Shown: piece after piece, positions 17,279-25,838 of the stretch | Layout: each line of letters begins with the position of its first letter | Position numbering within the stretch: position 1 is the stretch's first letter | Assembly: GCF_903815225.1 (NCBI RefSeq) | Contig: NZ_LR813084.1 | Location: 3,638,501 to 3,702,500 of the forward strand | Source of the DNA: Delftia tsuruhatensis | GTDB lineage: Bacteria > Pseudomonadota > Gammaproteobacteria > Burkholderiales > Burkholderiaceae_C | Reading direction: 5' to 3' | DNA: 64,000 nucleotides | Notes under the pieces: model-generated | Seen by the model: only the letters and a program-made list of their open reading frames with translations | What the model was told of the DNA's origin: nothing | Database searches by the model: none | Made by a program: the position numbers and the translations under genes

Positions 17279-18445
17279 TCAATCCGCACGCCGGGGCAAA
17301 GTGCCCATGTGCTTGCAGATGATGGTCAGCATGATTTCATCGGCGCCGCCGCCGATGGAGATCAACCGCAGGTCGCGCCAGGCGCGCGAGACGCTGTTGT
17401 CCCAGGTGAAGCCCATGCCGCCCCAGTACTGCAGGCAGGAATCCGTGACCTCGCGGCACAGGCGCCCGGCCTTGAGCTTGGCCATGGAGGCCAGCTGGGT
17501 CATGTCGCCGCCGCCCATATGGACCTGGGCCGCGCGGTAGATCAGCGAGCGCAGCAGTTCCACCTCGGTCTTGAGTTCGGCCAGCCGGAAGTGCACGGAC
17601 TGGTTGTCGAGGATGGAGCGCCCAAAGGCCTGGCGCTGGCGCGTGTATTCGATGGTGTCATGGATCACCTTGTCCAGCGCCGTCACGCGCCGAGTGGCAC
17701 CGCTCAGGCGTTCCTCCTGGAACTGGCGCATCTGATAGGTGAAGCCCTTGCCCTCCTCGCCGATGCGATAGCGCTGGGGCACGCGCACGTCGTCGAAGAA
17801 GACCTGGGCCGTATCCGAGGCCCACATGCCCACCTTGCGGATCTTCTGCATGCTGATGCCGGGGCGCAGCCTGCCGTTCTCGCGCAGCGGCACGCAGATC
17901 AGCGACTTGTTGCGGTGCACATCGCCTTCGCTGGTATTGGCCAGCAGGCACATCCAGTCGGCCTGGGTGGCGTTGGTGATCCACATCTTGGAGCCGTTGA
18001 TGACATAGTCGTCCCCGTCCTTGCGCGCCGTGGTCTTGAGCGAGGCCACGTCCGAACCCGCGCCCGACTCGGACACGCCCAGGCAGACCACCATGTCACC
18101 CGCCACCGTGGGCTTGAGGAACTGCTCGCGCAATGCGTCCGAACCGAAGTGCGTGAGCGCCGGCGTGGCCATGTCCGTCTGCACCGCAATGGCCATGCCC
18201 ACGCCGCCGCTGCTGATGCTGCCTATGGCCTCGCAGAATGCGATCTCGTAGCTGTAGTCCAGGCCCATGCCACCGTATTCCACGGGCTTGTTCACGCCCA
18301 GCAGGCCCGCCGCGCCCAGCTTCTTGAACACCTCGTGGGCGGGGAAGATCTCGGCCGCCTCCCATTCATCGACATGGGGCTCGATCTCCCTGGCGATCAG
18401 CCTGCGCACGCTGTCTTGCAGGGCGATATGGTCGGAAGTCATCAT
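17279..18445 (-). CDS. Acyl-CoA dehydrogenase, AtuD/LiuA-like
   Basis: A 388-residue FAD enzyme introducing a 2,3-double bond into an acyl-CoA. Family signatures: LGVSESGAGSDVASLKT (flavin/substrate loop), WITNATQADW, ERLSGATRRV-type helix, the RQAFGRSILDNQ signature and the C-terminal QYWGGMGFTWDNSVSRAWRDLRL. The ending RLISIGGGADEIML is like citronellyl-CoA and isovaleryl-type dehydrogenases. The first of two adjacent ATG codons (18445) is seven bases past a GGAGAG site. It lies between carboxyltransferase and biotin carboxylase genes, the usual order for an oxidise-then-carboxylate pathway on branched acyl-CoA. The preferred chain length is not visible. Confidence 0.9.
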   Translation of the reverse strand: MMTSDHIALQDSVRRLIAREIEPHVDEWEAAEIFPAHEVFKKLGAAGLLGVNKPVEYGGMGLDYSYEIAFCEAIGSISSGGVGMAIAVQTDMATPALTHFGSDALREQFLKPTVAGDMVVCLGVSESGAGSDVASLKTTARKDGDDYVINGSKMWITNATQADWMCLLANTSEGDVHRNKSLICVPLRENGRLRPGISMQKIRKVGMWASDTAQVFFDDVRVPQRYRIGEEGKGFTYQMRQFQEERLSGATRRVTALDKVIHDTIEYTRQRQAFGRSILDNQSVHFRLAELKTEVELLRSLIYRAAQVHMGGGDMTQLASMAKLKAGRLCREVTDSCLQYWGGMGFTWDNSVSRAWRDLRLISIGGGADEIMLTIICKHMGTLPRRAD

Positions 18446-18547
18446 GCTGTGCTCTCCTTGGTGGGCTGTGAACTTGCGAAGCCGGGCCCGCGCGGCATGG
18501 CGCCGCGCCACCAGGCGGGAAGGGATGGCGGGGCCGCCCTCAGCGCT

Positions 18548-20158
18548 CTAGAGGCGGGCCACGCCGAACTGCACGGGATGCAGGTCGCGCCGGCGCGCGC
18601 CGGCCGCCGTGGCCAGCGCCATGGCCAGCCAGGCGCGTGTCTCGCGCGGGTCGATCACGCCGTCGTCCAGCAACAGGCTGCTGGTGTGGATAGCGCCCGA
18701 CTGCGAGTCGAAGGCCTGGACGATGTCCCGGTCCTGCGCATCCAGGGCCTGCGCGTCGGGCTCGGCGCCCGCGCGCCGTGCGGCGGCTTCGGCCACCATG
18801 CGCATGGTCATGGCCGCCTGCTCGCCGCCCATCACGGCCGTGCGCGCGTTGGGCCAGGAAAACAGCAGGTCGGGCCGGAAGGCGCGCCCGCACATGCCGT
18901 AGTTGCCCGCGCCATAGGAGGCGCCACACATCACCGTGAAGCGCGGCACGGGTGCATTCGACAAGGCCTGGATCAGCTTGGCACCATGCTTGATCATTCC
19001 GGCCTCCTCATGGCCGCGCCCCACCATGAAGCCCGTGATGTTCTGCAGGAAGACCAGGGGACGGCCCAGCTGGACGCACAGCTGTATGAACTGCGCGGCC
19101 TTGTTGGCGCCGTCGCTGTCCAGCGGGCCGTTGTTGGTGAGCAGGCCCAGCTCGTGCCCTTCGATGGCCGCGTAGCCGCAGACCGTCTGGGCGCCGAAGG
19201 CCTGCTTGAAGGCATGGAAGTCCGATCCGTCCACCAGCCGCGCGATGACCTCGCGCATGTCCACCGGCGTGCGCGTGTCGGCCGGCATGATCTGCAGCAG
19301 CTCCTCTGCGTCGTGGCGCGGGGGCCGCCAGGCGGGGGCTGGCGCATCGGTCCAGCCTATGCGGGCCATGATCTCGCGTACGCGCATGATGCCGTCCAGG
19401 TCGTTGTCGGCCAGGTAGTCGGCCAGGCCCGAGGTGGCGGCATGCATGTCGGCGCCGCCCAGTTCCTCGTCGCTGGCCTCCTCGCCCGTGGCGGCCTTGA
19501 GCAGCGAGGGCCCTGCTAAGTAGGCGCGGGCCTGGCCACGCACCATGACCACATAATCGGACAGCCCCGGCAGGTAGGCGCCGCCAGCCGCAGAGGAGCC
19601 ATGGATCAGCGACACCACGGGCAGCCCTGCCGCCGACAGCCGCGCCAGGTTGTAGAACATGCCGCCGCCCACCAGGAAGCGCTCCACCCGGTACTTGCGC
19701 AGATTGCCGCCCGCGCTCTCCACCAGCTGGATCAGCGGGAGCTTTTGCGCCAGCGCGATCTCCTGCGCCCGCATGAGCTTTTGCCCCGTGAGCGACTGCA
19801 TGGCCCCCGCGCTGATGCCCGCATCATTGACGGCCACCATGCAGCGCACGCCCGAGACATGGCCTATGCCCGTGATCAAGGCGCTGCCGGGCAGGCTGGT
19901 GGCGGGGTCCGGGTCCTCCAGGCTGCAATAGCCGGCCAGGGACATCAGTTCATGGAAAGGCCTGTCGGCATCAAGCAGGTGTGCCAGCCGCTCGCGCGGC
20001 AGCAGCTTGCCCTGGGCATGGAACTGCTGCGCCGCGCGCGCCGAACGCTGCACGGCGCGCTGCTCCAGCTGCCGCACCTCGTCCAGGCGCTCCTGCATAT
20101 GGCGGCGGTTGCGCTGCGCTGCGCCTTCCAGCCCGGGGGGCTGCACTTTGGCATCCAT
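18548..20158 (-). CDS. Acyl-CoA carboxylase beta subunit (carboxyltransferase)
   Basis: A 536-residue biotin-dependent carboxyltransferase of the methylcrotonyl/geranyl-CoA class. It contains both halves of the crotonase-like fold: the acyl-CoA side with GSSAAGGAYLPGLSDYVVMV and the carboxybiotin side with NITGFMVGRGHEEAGM, SYGAGNYGMCGRAF and FSWPNARTAVMGGEQA. It transfers CO2 from carboxybiotin to the acyl-CoA. It is the first gene of the leftward operon (carboxyltransferase, dehydrogenase, biotin carboxylase, AtuA, Bug receptor). Geranyl versus methylcrotonyl specificity depends on a few pocket residues that cannot be judged by eye. The 102-bp gap before the dehydrogenase gene holds nothing recognised. 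Confidence 0.92.
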   Translation of the reverse strand: MDAKVQPPGLEGAAQRNRRHMQERLDEVRQLEQRAVQRSARAAQQFHAQGKLLPRERLAHLLDADRPFHELMSLAGYCSLEDPDPATSLPGSALITGIGHVSGVRCMVAVNDAGISAGAMQSLTGQKLMRAQEIALAQKLPLIQLVESAGGNLRKYRVERFLVGGGMFYNLARLSAAGLPVVSLIHGSSAAGGAYLPGLSDYVVMVRGQARAYLAGPSLLKAATGEEASDEELGGADMHAATSGLADYLADNDLDGIMRVREIMARIGWTDAPAPAWRPPRHDAEELLQIMPADTRTPVDMREVIARLVDGSDFHAFKQAFGAQTVCGYAAIEGHELGLLTNNGPLDSDGANKAAQFIQLCVQLGRPLVFLQNITGFMVGRGHEEAGMIKHGAKLIQALSNAPVPRFTVMCGASYGAGNYGMCGRAFRPDLLFSWPNARTAVMGGEQAAMTMRMVAEAAARRAGAEPDAQALDAQDRDIVQAFDSQSGAIHTSSLLLDDGVIDPRETRAWLAMALATAAGARRRDLHPVQFGVARL

Positions 20159-20243
20159 GGCTTGTCTCCATTGCTCTGCTTATGGATGGCCATGATGTCA
20201 GAGGCTTGCGCGCAGTTCCAACAACAAGTTCAGGGCTGCAAGG

Positions 20244-20258
20244 ATAAGAAACCCTTAT
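20244..20258. promoter_or_regulatory. LysR-type box ATAAG-N5-CTTAT upstream of the carboxylase operon
   Basis: A perfect 5+5 inverted repeat containing the T-N11-A pattern of LysR-regulator sites lies about 86 bp upstream of the carboxyltransferase start and 20 bp after the XRE gene. The position fits an upstream activation site. The LysR protein encoded at 11371-12240 is the likeliest ligand. Confidence 0.55.
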
Positions 20259-20278
20259 GGATCGGACTCGATCGCTTC

Positions 20279-20848
20279 TCAGGAAATCACATTCCGGATG
20301 AAGCGCGTCACGCCTTCGTGCAAGTTCACATAAGCGTAGTCCTGGGCGCTGCCGTAGATGGCATAGTCGCCAGCCTCGATGGTCATGGGGCCTTCGCTCA
20401 GATCCACCAGCAGGCGACCCTCGATCACCACGATCATCTCGTGCCAGCCTTCCGGGTCGGGTTCGGCCTGGTAGCGTTCGCCGGGTCCCAGGGACCATGA
20501 CCACAGTTGGGCCTCGCGCGTGGCGGGCACGCTGCCCAGCAGCATGGCCTGGCTTTCGGGCCGGGTGCCGCGCCAGGCCATGGCGTCCATGCGCAGGCGC
20601 TGCGCGGCCGGGTCGCTGACGATTTCGATGAAGCTGGCGCCCAGCGCGTCGGCCAGCCGGTCCAGGCTGGACAGGCTGATGTTGGTGTCGCCCCCTTCCA
20701 GCTGCACGACCATGCGCCGGCTCAGGCCTGCGGCCTCGGCCAGGGCCGCCTGGCTCAGGCCGGCACGCTGGCGCAGGCGGCGCAGGTTTTCGCTGACGAA
20801 AGCCAGGACATCGGAGCGCCCGCCAGCGCTGTGCAATATATTTCTCAT
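20279..20848 (-). CDS. XRE-family regulator with C-terminal cupin domain
   Basis: A 189-residue protein: an N-terminal helix-turn-helix (about 20-75, with LSQAALAEAAGLSRRMVVQLEG) and a C-terminal cupin fold (about 105-185) that probably binds a small ligand. This architecture occurs in regulators of amino-acid, polyamine or efflux genes. It diverges from an EamA exporter with only 14 bp between start codons, so it is very probably that gene's regulator. No Shine-Dalgarno sequence precedes the ATG at 20848; the mRNA may be leaderless. Upstream in-frame starts would overlap the divergent gene. Confidence 0.85.
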   Translation of the reverse strand: MRNILHSAGGRSDVLAFVSENLRRLRQRAGLSQAALAEAAGLSRRMVVQLEGGDTNISLSSLDRLADALGASFIEIVSDPAAQRLRMDAMAWRGTRPESQAMLLGSVPATREAQLWSWSLGPGERYQAEPDPEGWHEMIVVIEGRLLVDLSEGPMTIEAGDYAIYGSAQDYAYVNLHEGVTRFIRNVIS

Positions 20849-20853
20849 ATGAT
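20848..20853 (+). promoter_or_regulatory. Probable -10 box TATGAT for the EamA gene
   Basis: TATGAT matches five of six -10 consensus bases and would start transcription within a few bases of the ATG at 20863, implying a leaderless or very short leader. It overlaps the divergent regulator's start codon. No good -35 is evident, so regulator-dependent activation is possible. Confidence 0.4.
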
Positions 20854-20862
20854 GTGCGCAAT

Positions 20863-21774
20863 ATGCTGCGCACGCCATCTTCCCACATTCCCTCCCCACC
20901 GCTGCCGAGCCGCCAGGAACTGGCGCTGATCGCCGTCACCATGGTCTGGGGCGGCACCTTTCTCGTGGTCCACCTGGCCATGCAGTACAGCGGGCCGCTG
21001 TTCTTCGTGGGCCTGCGCTTCGTCACGGCCGGCATCATCGGGCTGGTGGTCTTTCGCAAGGTGATGGCGGGGCTCACACGCACCGAAGTGGTGGCGGGCA
21101 TGGCCATCGGCGCCAGCATCTTCCTGGGCTACGGTCTGCAGACTTTCGGCCTGCAGACCATCAGCAGCAGCAAGTCGGCCTTTCTGACCGCGCTGTATGT
21201 GCCCATCGTGCCGCTGCTGCAGTGGCTGGTCATGGGCAAGCCGCCGCGCCTGATGAGCTGGATCGGCATCGGCCTGGCCTTCACGGGCCTGTTGCTGGTG
21301 GCGGGCCCCGAATCCGGCGGGCTGGGGCTGAGCGTGGGCGAGATCGCCACCATGCTGAGCACGCTGGCGATTGCCGCCGAGGTGCTGCTGATCGGCCATT
21401 TCGCGGGCAAGGTCGATGCACGCCGCGTGACCACGGTGCAACTGCTGGCCGCTGGCGTGCTCGCGTTGCTGGCCATGCCGGTGGCGGGCGAGTCGGTGCC
21501 CGACTTCTCCTGGGTCTGGCTGGTGGCCGCCGTGGGCATGGCCTGCGCCAGCGTCATCATCCAGCTGACCATGAACTGGGCCCAGAAGTCCCTGTCGCCC
21601 ACGCGCGCCACCGTGATCTATGCCAGCGAGCCCGTCTGGGCCGGCATCGTGGGACGGGTGGCGGGCGACCGGCTGCCGGGCCTGGCCATCCTGGGCGCCG
21701 CGCTCATCGTGGGCGGCGTGCTGGTCAGCGAGCTGAAATGGACGAGGCGCAAGGCCGGCACCGCGCCCGCCTGA
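20863..21774 (+). CDS. EamA-family (drug/metabolite transporter) permease
   Basis: A 303-residue, ten-helix DMT-superfamily carrier made of two EamA repeats (about residues 15-145 and 155-290). The characteristic VWGGTFLVVHLAMQYSGPLFFVGLRF opens repeat one, and the second repeat contains TVIYASEPVWAGIVGRVAGDRL. Relatives export amino acids, nucleosides or other metabolites. The start is either ATG at 20863 or GTG at 20854; both leave almost no leader. The divergent XRE-cupin gene is the presumed regulator and may sense the exported compound. Confidence 0.88.
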   Translation: MLRTPSSHIPSPPLPSRQELALIAVTMVWGGTFLVVHLAMQYSGPLFFVGLRFVTAGIIGLVVFRKVMAGLTRTEVVAGMAIGASIFLGYGLQTFGLQTISSSKSAFLTALYVPIVPLLQWLVMGKPPRLMSWIGIGLAFTGLLLVAGPESGGLGLSVGEIATMLSTLAIAAEVLLIGHFAGKVDARRVTTVQLLAAGVLALLAMPVAGESVPDFSWVWLVAAVGMACASVIIQLTMNWAQKSLSPTRATVIYASEPVWAGIVGRVAGDRLPGLAILGAALIVGGVLVSELKWTRRKAGTAPA

Positions 21775-21929
21775 GCCGGGCGGCATGCCCCGGGCCTTCA
21801 AGCGCGGATTCATGGCGCACTCTTGATGCGCCCTTGATGCCGCTGGCGGCAAACACGATCCGTTCTTGAGGCAGCCCTGCCTAGAGTGAAGGTCTCGCAA
21901 CAAAAGGCTTCGCGTGAAGCCGTTCCGCC

Positions 21930-22661
21930 ATGAGACCTGTCGCCATCCTCCAGCACGAATCCGCCCAGGGCCCCGGCATCCTGCGCGAGCACCTGGAGCA
22001 GCAGTGCATTCCCTTCCGTCTGCTACACCCGGCCCTGGAAGGCCGCGCGCCCGTGCAGGCCCGCGACTACAGCGGCATCGTGGTGCTGGGCAGCAACCAC
22101 TGCGTGAACGAGGGGCGGCCCTGGATGGCCGACGAACAGGCCCTGCTGGCCGATGCGCTGCGCCATGACGTGCCGGTGCTGGGCCACTGCTTCGGCGCCC
22201 AGATGCTGGCGCGCGCCATGGGCGCACGGGTCTGGCGCAACCCTTGCCCCAACATCGGCTGGAGCCGCGTCTGGGTCACGGCCGCCGCCCAGCGCCTCAT
22301 GGACCTGCCGCGCCAGGCCACCCTGTTCCACTGGCACTACGACACCTTCGAGATCCCGCGCGGCGCCGTGCGCACCATGTATGGCAGCCACTGCCTGAAC
22401 AAGGGCTTTCGCCATGGCCGGCACTGGGCCTTCCAGGGGCACATGGAGGTGACGGCAGCCAGCATCGCCGAATGGTGCGCGCAGGGCCATGACGAACTGC
22501 TGCTGGCACGCGGCCCCGCCGCGCAGACCGAGTGGCAGATCCTGCGGCAGATCGACCTGTGCCTGCCCGCGCTGCAGGCCCTGGCGCAGCGTGCCTACGG
22601 TGCCTGGACTGCGCAGCTGGAGCGGCCCCGGGTGTTTGCCGTGGGTTCAGCGTTGCGCTAA
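21930..22661 (+). CDS. Class I glutamine amidotransferase-like protein
   Basis: A 243-residue stand-alone GATase1 domain. The nucleophile elbow is GHCFGAQ (C87), and a downstream histidine appears in the WHYDTFEIP segment where free-standing GATases usually have their catalytic histidine, with a later conserved GHMEVT. Relatives include GMP synthase-like and gamma-glutamyl-polyamine hydrolases; this one probably hydrolyses a gamma-glutamyl amide or acts with an unseen synthase. It is isolated between the EamA gene and a convergent LysR gene. The 155-bp region upstream has no clear promoter or terminator hairpin. Confidence 0.82.
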   Translation: MRPVAILQHESAQGPGILREHLEQQCIPFRLLHPALEGRAPVQARDYSGIVVLGSNHCVNEGRPWMADEQALLADALRHDVPVLGHCFGAQMLARAMGARVWRNPCPNIGWSRVWVTAAAQRLMDLPRQATLFHWHYDTFEIPRGAVRTMYGSHCLNKGFRHGRHWAFQGHMEVTAASIAEWCAQGHDELLLARGPAAQTEWQILRQIDLCLPALQALAQRAYGAWTAQLERPRVFAVGSALR

Positions 22662-22665
22662 ACCG

Positions 22666-23586
22666 TCACAGCAGCCCCGCCTCCCCCCGCACCAGGTCCC
22701 ACACGCTTTGTGCCACGGGCGACAGCTCGCGCTGTCGGCGGCGCACCAGCATGATGTCGCGCTGCACGCGCGGCAGCAGCGGGCGGCTGGCCAGGGCCTG
22801 TGCAGGGGCTGCGCCGTCGGCCTGGGCGCTGCGCCACTCGGCGGGAATGGCCAGCTCCGGCACCACGCTCAGGCCCAGGCCCGCCTGCAGCATGCTGAAG
22901 ATGGTGGTCGTGTGGCCGACTTCCTGCACCACGGGCGCCTTGGCCTGGTGGGATTGCAGGGCCGCGTCGATCAGGCGCCGGCTGCCCGACGCATGGTCCA
23001 GCAGCACCAGCGGCTGGCGGGCCAGTTCGCTCCAGGCGACCTGGCGCTTGCGCGCCAGCCGGTGCGAGGCCGGGCAGACCAGGCTGAAGGGTTCGCTCAG
23101 GATGGTTTCGCAGTGCAGGTCGTCGCGGCCCTGGGGGTCGATGACCACGCCGAAGTCCACCTCGCCGCTGCGCACGCTTTGCAGCACGTCGCTCTGGATG
23201 CGGTCCAGCAACAGCAGTTCGATGCCGGGTGCCTGCTCGCGGCAGCGTGCGATGCAGCGTGGCATGAGATGGGCCGACAGCGTGGGGCTGCTGGCCACGC
23301 GCACCTTGCCCAGGCGCTGCGTGGCCAGGCCGCTGACTTCGAGCAGGCATTCATCCAGCGCATCGAGCACGCGCGTCACATTGCCCTGCAGCAGACGGCC
23401 GGCCTCGGTCAACTCCACCTCGCGCGTCGTGCGATGCAGCAGTTGCACGCCAAGGGCCTGCTCCAGTTCGGTGACGTTGCGGCTGACGGCGGGCTGGGTC
23501 AGGGCCATCAGCTCGCCCGCGCGGCTGAAGTTGCGGCTTTCGGCCACGGCCAGGAAGGCGCGCAGCTGGCGCAGGCTGATATTCAT
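22666..23586 (-). CDS. LysR-family transcriptional regulator
   Basis: A 306-residue LysR protein. The winged helix (MNISLRQLRAFLAVAESRNF, then LTQPAVSRNVTELEQALG) is followed by a helical linker and the two-lobed effector domain. It diverges from an SBF-like transporter across a 115-bp AT-rich region, which makes that transporter its likely target. No single convincing T-N11-A box was picked out there. Its stop lies four bases from the amidotransferase stop (convergent). Confidence 0.9.
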   Translation of the reverse strand: MNISLRQLRAFLAVAESRNFSRAGELMALTQPAVSRNVTELEQALGVQLLHRTTREVELTEAGRLLQGNVTRVLDALDECLLEVSGLATQRLGKVRVASSPTLSAHLMPRCIARCREQAPGIELLLLDRIQSDVLQSVRSGEVDFGVVIDPQGRDDLHCETILSEPFSLVCPASHRLARKRQVAWSELARQPLVLLDHASGSRRLIDAALQSHQAKAPVVQEVGHTTTIFSMLQAGLGLSVVPELAIPAEWRSAQADGAAPAQALASRPLLPRVQRDIMLVRRRQRELSPVAQSVWDLVRGEAGLL

Positions 23587-23701
23587 GAGAAAAAATTATA
23601 AAACCATCAGATAAATCCATTTCTCTTTTCAATACGGCTGGCGTCCAATCGGGGCCATTGCCGCGGCAGGCGCCGCGGCTTCCGATCGAGAGAGTTCTTC
23701 C

Positions 23702-24730
23702 ATGGCACGCCCCCGCTTCGCCCCCGACAATTTCACGCTGATGCTGCTGTCCACCGTGGCACTGGCCAGCTTCCTGCCCGCCTCGGGCCGGATTTCCCAA
23801 TGGCTGGAGGTGGCGACCACGCTGATGGTCAGCCTGCTGTTCTTCCTGCACGGCGCCAAGCTCTCGCGCGAGGCCATCTTCGCGGGCATCGGCCACTGGC
23901 GGCTGCACCTGACCATCTTCGCGGCCACCTTCGTGCTGTTCCCCGTGCTGGGCTGGGCATTGCGTCCGGTGCTCGAACCCCTGGTCACGCCGGAGATGTA
24001 CATGGGCGTGCTGTTCCTGTGCACGCTGCCGGCCACGGTGCAGTCGGCCATTGCCTTCACGGCCATGGCGCGCGGCAACATGCCGGCGGCCGTGTGCAGC
24101 GCCTCGGCCTCGACGCTGATGGGCATCGTGATCACCCCCATCCTGGTCAGCATGCTGCTGCACAAGAGCGCCGAGGGCGGCGATGCGCTGCAGGCCATCG
24201 GCAAGATCGCCGTGCAGCTGCTGCTGCCCTTCGTGGCCGGCCATCTGCTGCGTCCGGCGATCGGCGGCTTCATCTCGCGCCATGCCAAGCGCGTGAAGTT
24301 CGTGGACCAGGGCTCCATCCTGCTGGTGGTCTACACGGCCTTCAGCGCCGCCGTGATCAGCGGCCTGTGGCAGCAGACGCCCCTGCCCGCCCTGCTGGGC
24401 CTGTTGCTGCTGTCGTCCATCCTGCTGGCCCTGGTGCTGGTCATCACCTCCTGGACCGCGCGCCGCCTGGGCTTTTCCAAGGAAGACGAGATCACCCTGG
24501 TGTTCTGCGGCTCCAAGAAGAGCCTGGTCAGCGGCGTGCCCATGGCCAAGGTGCTGTTCGAGTCCAGCGCCGTGGGCGCCATCGTGCTGCCGCTGATGAT
24601 CTTCCACCAGTTGCAGCTCATGGTCTGTGCCGTGCTGGCCCAGCGCTATGCGCGCCGGCCCCAGCACCCCGAGGCCATCGAGGACGGAGCGGCACCTGCC
24701 GCCAAGGCGAACGCTGCGCCGGCCAAGTAG
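23702..24730 (+). CDS. SBF-like (bile acid:Na+ symporter superfamily) transporter
   Basis: A 342-residue membrane protein with about ten hydrophobic helices, matching the bacterial SBF-like branch of the BASS/BART superfamily. Visible landmarks are the two crossed-helix regions: GVLFLCTLPATVQSAIAFTA in the first half and VFCGSKKSLVSGVPMAKVLF in the second. Relatives move organic anions, often with sodium. The C-terminus is a charged cytoplasmic tail (PQHPEAIEDGAAP...). It is divergent from a LysR gene, a common inducible arrangement. Substrate unknown. Confidence 0.87.
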   Translation: MARPRFAPDNFTLMLLSTVALASFLPASGRISQWLEVATTLMVSLLFFLHGAKLSREAIFAGIGHWRLHLTIFAATFVLFPVLGWALRPVLEPLVTPEMYMGVLFLCTLPATVQSAIAFTAMARGNMPAAVCSASASTLMGIVITPILVSMLLHKSAEGGDALQAIGKIAVQLLLPFVAGHLLRPAIGGFISRHAKRVKFVDQGSILLVVYTAFSAAVISGLWQQTPLPALLGLLLLSSILLALVLVITSWTARRLGFSKEDEITLVFCGSKKSLVSGVPMAKVLFESSAVGAIVLPLMIFHQLQLMVCAVLAQRYARRPQHPEAIEDGAAPAAKANAAPAK

Positions 24731-24790
24731 GGCTCTCCAGCAGCGCCAGGACGGCGGCGGATCTTGCGCGACAGGCGGCAGGCCCCTTCT

Positions 24791-25726
24791 TCAGGGAGCC
24801 ACGGGGCTGCAGGCCTGCGAGGCCCCGCCCGGAAACACCCGCTCGCACAGGAAATCCACGAGCGCACGGACCTTGGGCGCGAGATGCCTGCCCGCCGGCC
24901 ACAGTACGTGGAATGTGTTCACATGCCCCATCTGGCCGGCCAGCACGGTCTGCAGCAGGCCTTCGGCCAGCGCCTGCCGGACCGCGAAATCGGGCAGATA
25001 GGCGATGCCCAGCCCCTGCAGGGCAAAGCACAGCCGCGTCTCGATGTTGTTGCAGACCATGGAGACGGGCAAGGCCAGCGGCAGGCCCTGCCCGTCCGTG
25101 CGGCCGTGGGCATCGGCCCCTACCCATTCCTCCAGCTTTCCGCTGTGCGGGAAGCGGTAGTGCAGGCAGGAATGCGCCAGCAAGTCGGCGGGCGCCTGCG
25201 GCACGCCCCTGCGCTGCAGATACGCGGGCGAGGCCACCGGCATCATCCGGAACTGGCCCAGGCGCCGCGCCGTCAGCCGTGAATCGGCCGGCTCGCCCGA
25301 GCGGACCACGGCATCGAAGCCTTCCTCGATGACGTCCACCAAGCGGTCGGAAAAATCCAGGTCCAGCTCGATCTCGGGGTACTCGCGCATGAACTCGCCG
25401 AGCACGGGCAGCACCAGCGAGCTGACCAGGGGCAGGCTCACGCGAAGCCGTCCGCGCGGCGTGGCCGTGGCCTGCGACAGCTCCAGCTGGGCGGCCTCGA
25501 TCTCGGCCAGGATGCGGCGGCTGCGCTCCAGGAACAGCAGCCCTTCCGCCGTCAGCGTGATGCTGCGCGTGCTGCGGTGAAACAGCCGCACGCCGAGCCG
25601 GTCCTCCAGCCGCGCAATGCCTTTTCCGACGGCCGATGCGGAGACGCCCAGCATCCGCCCCGCCGCCGCGAAGCTGCGCGTTTCCGCCACCTGCACAAAC
25701 ACCGTGAAGCCGTTGAGGCTGTCCAT
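24791..25726 (-). CDS. LysR-family transcriptional regulator
   Basis: A 311-residue LysR protein, start MDSLNGFTVFVQVAETRSFA, with the recognition helix region GVSASAVGKGIARLEDRLG and an effector domain of the CrgA/DsdC-like type (LRVSLPLVSSLVLPVLGEFM). It diverges from a serine hydrolase-MFS pair. The 112-bp intergenic region contains GCGGA and TCCGC arms around a T-rich centre (about 25740-25758), which may be an operator. The 60-bp gap to the SBF gene (convergent) holds nothing notable. Confidence 0.9.
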   Translation of the reverse strand: MDSLNGFTVFVQVAETRSFAAAGRMLGVSASAVGKGIARLEDRLGVRLFHRSTRSITLTAEGLLFLERSRRILAEIEAAQLELSQATATPRGRLRVSLPLVSSLVLPVLGEFMREYPEIELDLDFSDRLVDVIEEGFDAVVRSGEPADSRLTARRLGQFRMMPVASPAYLQRRGVPQAPADLLAHSCLHYRFPHSGKLEEWVGADAHGRTDGQGLPLALPVSMVCNNIETRLCFALQGLGIAYLPDFAVRQALAEGLLQTVLAGQMGHVNTFHVLWPAGRHLAPKVRALVDFLCERVFPGGASQACSPVAP

Positions 25727-25838
25727 TCATCCTCCAATTGCGGACATTTTTTTCCGCGCATCTCGGAACTCTAGCCTGCTTTTTCTTCAATCCAGGCGTG
25801 CCTATCGTCACGGCCATCCCGTTCGAAAAGGAGTTTCC

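Noticed and set aside
17265-17282. TTG start at 17282 for the biotin carboxylase subunit
   Set aside because: The ATG at 17264 has a well-placed GGGGAGC site and matches the usual MRFDTLLIANRG start.
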